From Clostridiales bacterium (GTDB taxonomy: Bacteria; Bacillota; Clostridia; Oscillospirales; Acutalibacteraceae), in contig DXVY01000001.1 of assembly GCA_019417145.1 (NCBI GenBank), positions 3,726-46,603 of the forward strand: a DNA stretch of 42,878 nt, read 5' to 3'. The notes under the pieces were generated by a model. It did no database searches. It was given only the letters and a program-made list of their open reading frames with translations, and was not told the DNA's origin. A program made the translations under genes and the position numbers. Each line of letters begins with the position of its first letter. Positions within the stretch are counted from its first letter, which is position 1. Positions 1 to 6,882 of the stretch are shown here, in pieces.

Positions 1-723
1 AGTTTATGTACAGAAATGTACGAAATTTTGCACAAAGAGGCACCGCAGGAGGAATTGGAATTTTATCTGTCCTACGCAGAAAAGGAAATGTCCATTTTAG
101 AGCCTTTATGCGGAAGCGGAAGATTTTTTGTGCCGTTTTTAAAAAGAGGATTTCATATAAAGGGCATAGATAACTCGCAGGAAATGCTCGAAAAGCTGCT
201 GGAAAAGGCGCCTGCTGCACCGATCGTACAAAGTGACATTGAAGACTATCCGACAGAGGAATGCTTTGATTACATTTTTATTTCTTCTGGCTCCGTATCC
301 TTATTTACAGACAGGCAATCCTGCATAAGCATTTTATCCAAGATGAAAGCTCTCTTAAAAAAAGACGGGAAATTTGTGTTTGCGGTCGATACCGTGGCAG
401 ACCGTTGTCCCGATAGTAATGAATATACAGTGGGAATAACGGTCGAAACCCGAGAAAATTTTCAATTGGTTCTTAAGTCCAAAAGCTATTATGATGAGGC
501 GACTCACACGCAATTCAGTCCAGCGCTTTATGAATTGTATGATGGTCATGAATTGTTGCAGCAAGAGAAGATGGATTTTCAGACCCATTTGTACGAACTA
601 GGAGAGATGGAGGCCATTTTGAGTGCAATTGGGTTTACAAAAGTGAAAGTATATTCATCCTTTGCGAAAGATATAGCCAAAACAAATGATTCCGACATGT
701 TTTTATACGAATGCAGCGTCTAA
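1..723 (+). CDS. Class I SAM-dependent methyltransferase, 5' end outside the window
   Basis: A SAM-dependent methyltransferase of unknown substrate. The Rossmann glycine loop LEPLCGSGRF is followed by the acidic strand end GIDNSQEML, and QSDIEDY resembles the next binding motif. The frame is open to base 1, and the codons before the first ATG (position 16) read LCTEMYEILH. That resembles the usual family opening, in which a YD- or YE-containing helix precedes the SAM domain, so the true start is probably upstream of the window. The gene is clearly AT-richer than the backbone genes that follow, which suggests relatively recent acquisition. It ends 80 nt before a strong hairpin terminator. Substrate and pathway cannot be inferred. 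Family assignment is firm; completeness is not. Confidence 0.85.
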   Translation, partial: SLCTEMYEILHKEAPQEELEFYLSYAEKEMSILEPLCGSGRFFVPFLKRGFHIKGIDNSQEMLEKLLEKAPAAPIVQSDIEDYPTEECFDYIFISSGSVSLFTDRQSCISILSKMKALLKKDGKFVFAVDTVADRCPDSNEYTVGITVETRENFQLVLKSKSYYDEATHTQFSPALYELYDGHELLQQEKMDFQTHLYELGEMEAILSAIGFTKVKVYSSFAKDIAKTNDSDMFLYECSV

Positions 724-803
724 TTATGAGCAAGTTCCAGCTTTACAACAGATGGCGGGGAGAATTCTTCCTGCGCTGCTTCACCGAAGATATACCTGTA
801 CAG

Positions 804-838
804 AAAAAGGAGGCCCTCAGCTGAGGGCCTCCTTTTTT
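804..838. terminator. Bidirectional rho-independent terminator
   Basis: A perfect GC-rich stem, GGAGGCCCTCAG paired with CTGAGGGCCTCC, has a run of A on the left and six T on the right. It can stop the methyltransferase on the plus strand and the convergent small gene on the minus strand. Confidence 0.9.
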
Positions 839-886
839 CAATCAGATAGACGGCAATCTTCTGGTCGGCAAGGGGAAATGCGCTGG

Positions 887-1264
887 TTAGGATATCCGCG
901 TGATATATTGGCAATAGACGTATACGTTTTGAATTTTCTTGGCCGTTACGCCGTCGTCGGCCTGTACTTCCGGCTGCGTTTCCGATTTAGTGATGTGCCG
1001 CTTGATGGCAATGGCGTCCTGGCCGACGCGCATTTTGCGCACCGGCTTGTAAGCGAACTCCCTTTGCTGGATGCCGATGTATTCGCACAACACGTCGTCA
1101 ATGGCGCGATCCGTGTAGCAGCGCAGGATATCCGGTGTGTCATACATGTCGATAATGGCCTTGGCCTCCTCAAAGCTCAGGTCGGTGGAATGGTAATCCC
1201 CCGACCCCACCACATACATGCTGCTGTTATCGAGCAGCAGCAACGGTTCCTTTTTCTCCAACAT
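887..1264 (-). CDS. Hypothetical protein, 125 residues
   Basis: A soluble 125-residue protein with no signal peptide or membrane segment. The ATG is preceded by a purine-rich GAAAGGGG site, and a good sigma-A promoter lies about 100 nt upstream (1366-1394). The body has a helix SFEEAKAIIDMYDTPD, a second helix around DRAIDDVLCEYIGI, then a basic strand-rich part. This order loosely recalls the small DUF1874 (STIV B116-like) fold, in which EEAK and a helix ending in LLGI precede two strands. That similarity is weak and was judged by eye. The last ~25 residues look low in structure. It is convergent with the methyltransferase and shares its terminator. Function unknown. Confidence 0.65.
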   Translation of the reverse strand: MLEKKEPLLLLDNSSMYVVGSGDYHSTDLSFEEAKAIIDMYDTPDILRCYTDRAIDDVLCEYIGIQQREFAYKPVRKMRVGQDAIAIKRHITKSETQPEVQADDGVTAKKIQNVYVYCQYITRIS

Positions 1265-1365
1265 AACCTAGTCGCCCCTTTCTTCATTATCAGCAGGGAA
1301 GAGCGTACGGGTCCGCTTGGCGGCGGTTTGTCCATGTGGATAAGGATTTTCGGATGTATACTGTC

Positions 1366-1394
1366 AGTATAGCAACAATATGCGGGTAAATCAA
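1366..1394 (-). promoter_or_regulatory. Sigma-A-like promoter for the 125-residue gene
   Basis: On the minus strand TTGATT (1394-1389) is 17 bp from TATACT (1371-1366). A TGC before the -10 makes it an extended -10. Predicted start is near 1359, leaving a leader of about 95 nt. Confidence 0.6.
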
Positions 1395-1467
1395 TAGAGC
1401 TTAAGAAATTAGAAAAATAACAAATTAAAGGAAAATAAGTTATTATATATATTTTATGGGAAAATAG

Positions 1468-1496
1468 TTGATAATTTCTATAATATGGAATATAAT
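1468..1496 (+). promoter_or_regulatory. Sigma-A-like promoter for the sigma-like gene pair
   Basis: TTGATA (1468-1473) and a perfect TATAAT (1491-1496) are separated by exactly 17 bp, inside a very AT-rich stretch (about 1380-1500). Together with the minus-strand promoter at 1366-1394 this accounts for most of the 334-base gap 1265-1598. The remainder is an untranslated leader of about 95 nt with no obvious structure. Confidence 0.75.
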
Positions 1497-1598
1497 GGCG
1501 ATAAATACAGAAAAATGTCGAAAACAAGCGAAAGGAGACCGGGCGCAACCTCAGACTTGGTGACATTCCACTAAAGATTTTGGAAAGGAAGCGATAGT

Positions 1599-2042
1599 AT
1601 GTTCCTGGACACCGCTGCAATGAAAATCGATCGATCGGAGTTTGAATTGGTGCCGGAGGCACGGCATACAACTTCGGCCGGCGCGCTGAACATTCGGGCG
1701 AGCGGGGAAATCATTCTGAACAAGCGGCTGCTGCAGAATATTCTCCGGCGCACCGATTCCCTGCGGCTGGGGTTTGCCTGTCACAAGGAGGATAAAGGCT
1801 TGCTGCTTTTATTCGTGACGGACAAGCCGAATTATACCTTTCCGGCCGGCGGCATGAAAAAAGACACGTATTTTACCCGTTCCCTGGTGGAAAACGGGAT
1901 TTCTCTTCCTGCCCGGTATATCATGGAGTGGAACGAAGAGGCCGATGCCTGGGTGGGCGTGCTGCAGGGCGAGCGGAAAACGGATGCCTTGTCGGCCACG
2001 CTGAAGAGGTCGTACGCGCCGAGGAAGAAGACCAATGAATAA
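1599..2042 (+). CDS. Hypothetical protein, first gene of the sigma-like pair
   Basis: A 147-residue soluble protein of unknown function. The ATG has a good GGAAAGGAAG ribosome-binding site and a strong promoter upstream. Residues 27-45 (ALNIRASGEIILNKRLL) resemble the short strand-turn-strand opening of AbrB/MraZ-type swapped-hairpin proteins, but the match is weak and the rest does not confirm it. The middle is rich in strands (GLLLLFV, YIMEW, WVGVL) and the C-terminus is basic (LKRSYAPRKK), compatible with nucleic-acid binding. The stop overlaps the next start by 8 nt, so the two products are probably made together. The next gene is sigma-factor-like, so a regulatory partner is possible, but that is inference from context. 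Confidence 0.65.
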   Translation: MFLDTAAMKIDRSEFELVPEARHTTSAGALNIRASGEIILNKRLLQNILRRTDSLRLGFACHKEDKGLLLLFVTDKPNYTFPAGGMKKDTYFTRSLVENGISLPARYIMEWNEEADAWVGVLQGERKTDALSATLKRSYAPRKKTNE

Positions 2043-2553
2043 GAAGATTTGGCCCGAGGTGGAATATCGGGCGGCCGATCGGTTCATACGCAGGCAAGTG
2101 GCACATTACGGTCACCATTTGGACGAGGAGGAAAGTCTGGGGGAGGCCTGGAGGGCCTACCTGGAAGCGGACAACACCTATTCCAAGGTGGAGGGCTGCT
2201 GCAGTTTCCCGACGTATGCGGCATACTGTATCGAGGAATGCCTGGAACAGATGCGCCAGAAAAGAAATGCGCACATATCCCTGGAGAGCCGGTTATCCCT
2301 GGATCATAACCTGGAAGAAAACGACGAAACCTTCGGTCAGCGGTTTTTCCGCGCGCAGGGGGATTTCACCAACGCGGTGGCGCTGTGGGATTACATGCAA
2401 CGGCAGGGAGAAGAGAAGTTTCGGGTTTTGCGGCAGATGAATCTGCTCTACACCGATGGGGAGATAATGAAAAGCAACGGACTTGATCCCCGCTCGTATT
2501 ATCAGATGCTGAAGGAATTGCAGGAAGCCTTCCGGGAGTGGCAGGACATCTAG
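2035..2553 (+). CDS. Small sigma-70-like protein (region 2 and region 4-like)
   Basis: A 172-residue protein not labelled by any familiar conserved name, but with sigma-factor architecture. Residues 30-75 contain ESLGEAWRAYLEA, then SFPTYAAYCIEECLEQMRQK. This matches the region 2 pattern in which a short acidic helix precedes (F/S)xTYAxxxIxxxxxxxxR. A linker of about 50 residues follows. Residues 125-168 then read as a region 4-like helix-turn-helix, EEKFRVLRQMNLLYTDGEIM followed by a serine/tyrosine-rich recognition helix and KELQEAFREW. It overlaps the upstream gene and is followed by a strong terminator, so this is a closed two-gene unit. Whether it binds core polymerase or is a degenerate regulator cannot be told. 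Target promoters are unknown. Confidence 0.6.
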   Translation: MNKKIWPEVEYRAADRFIRRQVAHYGHHLDEEESLGEAWRAYLEADNTYSKVEGCCSFPTYAAYCIEECLEQMRQKRNAHISLESRLSLDHNLEENDETFGQRFFRAQGDFTNAVALWDYMQRQGEEKFRVLRQMNLLYTDGEIMKSNGLDPRSYYQMLKELQEAFREWQDI

Positions 2554-2567
2554 CCTTAGCGAATAAA

Positions 2568-2616
2568 CGGCGGGGAGCTATAAGCCCGAACGGCTTTTAG
2601 CTCCCCGCCATTTTTG
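2568..2616. terminator. Bidirectional terminator between convergent genes
   Basis: GGCGGGGAGCTA pairs with TAGCTCCCCGCC, with inner AAGCC/GGCTT pairs and one mismatch. TTTTT follows on the plus strand, and the minus strand also reads into a T-rich tract (TTTATT). It closes both the sigma-like pair and the beta-helix gene. Confidence 0.9.
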
Positions 2617-2655
2617 TGTCCGGTTTTCCCGGGCTTCCGCCGCTGTCGGCCCCTC

Positions 2656-5655
2656 TTATCGGCACCGGCGGCAGGAGATCCAGACGGCGTATAGCACGAG
2701 GTCATTCTGTCTGTCCGGCAGGGGCTGCCCGGGCCGGTACAGCGTACCAGTTCCCTCCGAGTTCGCCGACCAGCCCACAAACCGGAAGCGGCGCCGTCTG
2801 GGGAGCTGTTCGGAAATGGCGGCGGTATCCCCGCAGAAGACGATCTGAGCGGGGGGAAGGCATAGGACAGGCGGTCTCCCGGCAGCGTTTCCCTCGTAGG
2901 TGACGGTATAGGAAAGGCGTTCCCACCGGGCGTACAGCGTGCAATCGCCCTGACTGCCCTGGGGAATACGGGGTACTTGTTCGCCATCCTGCGGCGCGTC
3001 ATACCAGCCTAAGAAGCGGAAGCCCGCCAGCGCCGGATCCGCCAGGACGATATCTGGGGAGTAGGCGGTGTAGGAGACGGGATTGGTATGGGAAGCGCCC
3101 AGAAGATTTTCGTACCGGATCCGGTATGGCCGGGGGGCCAGCATCACCTGGGTGCCGCCGGCTTCCAGGCGGATATCCCAACCGTCGAATCCCTCCGGCG
3201 GTTTGATAAACGCGGCCGCGTCGGCCGCGGTCAGCCGCGGATAGCGGACCGGATCCGCGATAGCGAGGGCGATGGGAACACCGTCGGGCGACGGCGCAAC
3301 ATAGGGGGACCGGACGATTTGCAGAGCGGCGCGGGCACCCAAGGGCCCCCGGATAACCGGCGCCGCGTCCTCATCCGGCAGGTAGAGGCCATTGGCCGCG
3401 TCCGGCTGTTCCTCGGCTGTCAGGAAGGCGCTGTTGAACACGCCGGCCCCCTTTCCGTTGGCCGCATTACTGGTCACGGCGGCCTCCTGAGCCAGAGTGA
3501 GGGTGCCGCCCTGCCGGTTGCAGACGCCGCCGCCGTCGCCCCGAGACCGATTGCGGGCCACGGCGGCCTGGCCGGTCAGACGGACGACGGCCGCCGCGCC
3601 GGCGTTGTACAGCCCTCCTCCGGAGGCCTGACTGCGGTTTTCCGTGACGGCGGCCAGCCCCAGAATAGCCGTCAAAGCGCTTCCCTCGCTTCCCACGTTG
3701 GCAATACCGCCTCCCGTCCGGGCCATGTTGGCGGTCACGGTGGCCGAGCCCTCCATGTGAAGCGTGCCGCCGCTGTTATACACGCCGCCGCCGGCTTGCT
3801 CGGCGGTGTTGCCGGAGATGGCCGCGCCTTCCGTCATGAACAGGGTGCCGCCGCGAGCGATGGCGGCGCCTCCGCCGTCCCGCGCCTGGTTGGCGCTGAC
3901 CTCACCGCCCAGCAGGACGAACTGGCCCGCATCGGCGAGCAGCAGTCCGCCGCCGGTTTGCGCCGTGTTTTCGGTCAGCCGGCCGCCGCGCATCCGGCTG
4001 CCTTCCGCCGTTCCGTTTGCCGCTATACCGCCGCCCTCGGAAGCGGTGTTGCCGTCGATGAAGCCGCCGGTCAGCTCCAGCCGTCCGTAGGCCGCGTAAA
4101 GGCCGCCGCCCACTTCGGCGCGGTTGTCCTGTATGGTGCCGCCGCTGATAGCGAACACGGTGCCGGCCCCTTGGGTGGCGGTGCAGAACAGACCGCCGCC
4201 GTTGTTGCCGGCGCAGTTGCCGGAGACATCGCCGCCAGTCATCCGCATCCGGCCGCCGCCGGCCGGGTAATAATAAATTCCGCCGCCATACCGGGCGGCG
4301 CAGTTGCCGGTGATGGCCACGGGCGCCTCCACGATCAGGTGGTTGGCGTCCGCCGGACTGTAGAAATACACCCCGCCGCCATAGCTTCCCTCCGCGATAT
4401 TGCCGGAGATTTCGCCGCCGAGCAGCTCCATGGTAAAGGCGCCCCGGCCCTGACGGTAGAGGCCGCCGCCCGAGCCGGCCGCCCGGTTTTCCGAAACCCG
4501 GCCCTCCTCCATGCGCAGGATGACCGACACGCGGCTGCTCGGCACCGCGTTGTTGAAGCTTAGCCCGCCGCCGCTCAGCGCGGTATTGTTCATCACGCTG
4601 GTCCCGGTCAGGCGGATAACGCCGCTGGCCTCCGGGTCGTCCGGCGCCCCAGGTTTACGGACGATTTGGTAGTGAATGCCGCCGCCGTTGCCAGCCGCGG
4701 TGTTGCCGGAAATTTCGCCGCCATCCAGGGTCAGCTCGGCGGCGCCGTTGGCGCAATCCAGGAAAAGGCCGCCTCCCATGTTGGCGGTGTTCCCGGTCAG
4801 CAGCGCGCTGTCCCGCACAACGACGCTGTCGGCGGGATGGGTGCTGAGAACGTAAACGCCGCCGCCGTTGTCCGCCGCGTGATTGTCGGTGATTTGCGTT
4901 TCCCCGCCCAGCACCAGCCGGATGGGAACCGGGCTTTGATACCCGCTGTCCCCCGCGTCATTGAGATAGGCCAGCCCGCCGCCCGCGCCGGTGGACGTAT
5001 TGTCCGTCAGCAGGACGCAGCCTTCCAGCGTCAGCTCGCCGGCACCCGGAGACGCGCCCGGACCGGCGGGCAGATGCCGCACCGCCACGCCGCCGCCCAG
5101 GGCGGCCCGGTTGCCGGTAATCAGACAGCAGCCACCCAGGTGCAGGGTGCTGGGGACGTCGGGGTTGCGAAAGCTGGCGTATATGCCGCCCCCCGCCGTA
5201 CCGGCCTCGCAGTGGCGGATGACGGCGTTTTCCGTTAAAAACAGGTGGTTTTCGGTGGCGGCCCCGCCGTTCAAATATACCCCGCCGCCCTCGCCGTTGG
5301 CGAAATTGTTCTGCAGCACCGTCCATTCTTCCAGGCGCAGAGTGCCGCCGTTGAGGCGGATTAGGGAGTTGGTGCGGCCGGCCGTGTCCCGGCTGCCGTC
5401 CACCACCACGTCCCGCAGGGTCAAAGATCCGCCGTCGGTGACCGTGAACAGGACGCGGGTGAACCTATCGCCCCGGGTCAGGATGTGGCCGCCGCCGATG
5501 ATTTCGGCGTTATAGTCGACCACGAGACTGTCCGCGCCGTTGATGGAGAAACAGCCGGTGAGTGTGATGGGGGTCAGGCCTCTGGCCAGGGCCGCGCGCA
5601 GTTCCTCCTCGCTGGAGACAGAGCCGGAGGTGCCTTCTATCGCATCTTTTCGCAT
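2656..5655 (-). CDS. Giant Gly-rich right-handed beta-helix protein with two C-terminal InlB-type repeats
   Basis: A 999-residue adhesin-like protein. Residues ~15-100 form a lead-in (TLTGCFSINGAD, EIIGGGHIL). About 100-770 is a long series of degenerate 20-35-residue units built on I(S/T)GNxAxxGGGxY, the pectin-lyase-like parallel beta-helix pattern of polymorphic outer-membrane and adhesin-like proteins. The C-terminus holds two Listeria-Bacteroides (InlB B-type) repeats, recognised by FLGWYD...LYARW and FVGWS...LYAVW. Such proteins are normally secreted or wall-attached, yet no signal peptide, LPXTG, SLH or membrane segment is visible, and the chain ends in CRRCR. The chosen ATG has only a distant AAAGG site (12 nt). 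A nearer ATG at 5668 (minus strand) runs into a stop after nine codons. Gene and fold are secure; location and role are not. Confidence 0.85.
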   Translation of the reverse strand: MRKDAIEGTSGSVSSEEELRAALARGLTPITLTGCFSINGADSLVVDYNAEIIGGGHILTRGDRFTRVLFTVTDGGSLTLRDVVVDGSRDTAGRTNSLIRLNGGTLRLEEWTVLQNNFANGEGGGVYLNGGAATENHLFLTENAVIRHCEAGTAGGGIYASFRNPDVPSTLHLGGCCLITGNRAALGGGVAVRHLPAGPGASPGAGELTLEGCVLLTDNTSTGAGGGLAYLNDAGDSGYQSPVPIRLVLGGETQITDNHAADNGGGVYVLSTHPADSVVVRDSALLTGNTANMGGGLFLDCANGAAELTLDGGEISGNTAAGNGGGIHYQIVRKPGAPDDPEASGVIRLTGTSVMNNTALSGGGLSFNNAVPSSRVSVILRMEEGRVSENRAAGSGGGLYRQGRGAFTMELLGGEISGNIAEGSYGGGVYFYSPADANHLIVEAPVAITGNCAARYGGGIYYYPAGGGRMRMTGGDVSGNCAGNNGGGLFCTATQGAGTVFAISGGTIQDNRAEVGGGLYAAYGRLELTGGFIDGNTASEGGGIAANGTAEGSRMRGGRLTENTAQTGGGLLLADAGQFVLLGGEVSANQARDGGGAAIARGGTLFMTEGAAISGNTAEQAGGGVYNSGGTLHMEGSATVTANMARTGGGIANVGSEGSALTAILGLAAVTENRSQASGGGLYNAGAAAVVRLTGQAAVARNRSRGDGGGVCNRQGGTLTLAQEAAVTSNAANGKGAGVFNSAFLTAEEQPDAANGLYLPDEDAAPVIRGPLGARAALQIVRSPYVAPSPDGVPIALAIADPVRYPRLTAADAAAFIKPPEGFDGWDIRLEAGGTQVMLAPRPYRIRYENLLGASHTNPVSYTAYSPDIVLADPALAGFRFLGWYDAPQDGEQVPRIPQGSQGDCTLYARWERLSYTVTYEGNAAGRPPVLCLPPAQIVFCGDTAAISEQLPRRRRFRFVGWSANSEGTGTLYRPGQPLPDRQNDLVLYAVWISCRRCR

Positions 5656-5715
5656 AAAATCTTCATTCCTTTCCGGAGGGAGCGGAGCCGCAGGGGGCGG
5701 AAATGGCCAAACCTG

Positions 5716-5747
5716 TTTGAGCGGCGGGCCGTGGCCCGCCGCTCAAA
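5716..5747. repeat. Perfect 15-bp inverted repeat between divergent genes
   Basis: The arms TTTGAGCGGCGGGCC (5716-5730) and GGCCCGCCGCTCAAA (5733-5747) are separated by two bases. Neither side has a T-tract, so it is not a standard terminator. It sits about 60 nt upstream of the beta-helix start and would lie in that leader RNA. No convincing promoter was found in 5656-5909. Confidence 0.7.
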
Positions 5748-5909
5748 TACATCCCTCCAGGGTATCGTTCTGTATTCCAGTGTATGTCCAATCCCTCCGG
5801 CGTGCGCATACAATCGAGCATATTTCGCTTGTCCCGCTACATACAATACGGAAGAAGAGGGCCGCGGACGGGGACTGCCGCCCGCGGGCCGGGAAAGCGG
5901 GGAAAACCG

Positions 5910-6671
5910 ATGCTGATGCTGTATTTTTCCGGGACGGGGAATTCCCGGTATGTCGCCGAAGCCTTCAGCCGTCGTATGGAGGCCGAGTGTCATTCCATCG
6001 AGGAGACGGCCGATTTCGCCGCCCGGCTGGCCGCCCATGTGGAGGTGGCGGTGTGCTATCCCGTCTATTGCTCCGGCGTCCCCCGCCTGATGCGGGAGTT
6101 TGCCATCCGGTACCAGGGGGCGTTCCAGGGCAAGAAGGTACGGATTTTCTGCACGCAGATGCTCTATTCGGGGGACGGCGCCCGGGCGTTCACCGATCTG
6201 TTCCCGCCGGGATGGTTCACCGTCCTGTATGCCGAGCATTTTTTCATGCCGGGCAACCTGTGCAATGTGCTTCCCGCCTGGACGTTCGGAGAGGGATTCG
6301 CCCGCCGCCGCGCGGAAAAGGCTGAGGAAAAAATCGAGCGGATTTGCCGGAACTTGGAGCGCGGACGGCGGGTGCGTCGCGGTTTTGGCCGGCCGTCCCG
6401 CCTGCTGGGCGGGATGCAGCGTCACTACCTTCCCACGACGGAGGACAAGGCGCGGGACGCGGTGACTATAGGGGAAGGGTGCACTGGCTGCGGCCTGTGC
6501 GCGAGCCGGTGCCCGGCGGGGAACCTACTGCTGGTACGGGGGCGGCCCGTTCCGCAGGCCCGCTGCATGTTTTGCTACCGCTGTGTCAATCTATGTCCCC
6601 GCCAGGCCATCACCGTCTGCTATGACAGAACGGTCAAGGTCCAGTATCACGGGGTGCCGGTCGAAAAATAA
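5910..6671 (+). CDS. EFR1-type flavodoxin/ferredoxin fusion protein
   Basis: An electron-transfer protein of the EFR1 family: an N-terminal flavodoxin-like domain that binds FMN, fused to a C-terminal two-cluster ferredoxin. The FMN phosphate loop is FSGTGNSRYVAEAF at residues 6-19. The ferredoxin part (about residues 190-235) has CTGCGLCASRCP and CMFCYRCVNLCP, each enough for a [4Fe-4S] cluster. The reading frame continues 42 codons upstream, but those residues are Arg/Gly-rich and unlike the family. The ATG at 5910, with GCGGGGAAAA before it, puts the flavodoxin loop at the usual place. The protein is probably cytoplasmic and passes electrons between ferredoxin and an unknown partner. Its position before iorAB suggests a shared low-potential pool but does not prove a complex. 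Confidence 0.85.
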   Translation: MLMLYFSGTGNSRYVAEAFSRRMEAECHSIEETADFAARLAAHVEVAVCYPVYCSGVPRLMREFAIRYQGAFQGKKVRIFCTQMLYSGDGARAFTDLFPPGWFTVLYAEHFFMPGNLCNVLPAWTFGEGFARRRAEKAEEKIERICRNLERGRRVRRGFGRPSRLLGGMQRHYLPTTEDKARDAVTIGEGCTGCGLCASRCPAGNLLLVRGRPVPQARCMFCYRCVNLCPRQAITVCYDRTVKVQYHGVPVEK

Positions 6672-6675
6672 CGCA

Positions 6676-6713
6676 CAGCCGGGGGGCCGCTTTGTATGGC
6701 GGTTTCCCGGCTG
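6676..6713 (+). terminator. Possible weak terminator after the EFR1 gene
   Basis: CAGCCGGG pairs with CCCGGCTG around an inner CCGC/GCGG stem. The following tract (CATTTATTC) is only moderately T-rich, so termination would be leaky. Confidence 0.4.
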
Positions 6714-6789
6714 CATTTATTCACCGTTCGAATTTGTACCAGCGTCATTCACAAGGCGGCGGTAAAGGCGAACCTATCGCGGGTTTGCC

Positions 6790-6818
6790 TTTACTTTTGT
6801 ATCCGGTTCCGGTATAAT
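6790..6818 (+). promoter_or_regulatory. Sigma-A-like promoter for iorAB
   Basis: TTTACT (6790-6795) is 17 bp upstream of a perfect TATAAT (6813-6818). Transcription would start near 6825, about 58 nt before the iorA ATG. Confidence 0.75.
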
Positions 6819-6882
6819 AAGTTGTATACGCACGCATCCCGGCCCTTTGGGGCTTACCTTCTCCTGAAAGGACAGTGCAACC

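Noticed and set aside
720..914. A 64-residue minus-strand frame
   Set aside because: It runs across the terminator hairpin at 804-838 and lacks a ribosome-binding site.
3088..4563. A 491-residue plus-strand frame, Gly/Ala/Arg-rich
   Set aside because: Antisense shadow of the repetitive beta-helix gene; the repeats leave the opposite frame open.
5784..5909. Longer start for the EFR1-type protein
   Set aside because: The 42 extra residues are Arg/Gly/Pro-rich and unlike the family; ATG at 5910 has a purine site and puts the flavodoxin loop at the usual position.
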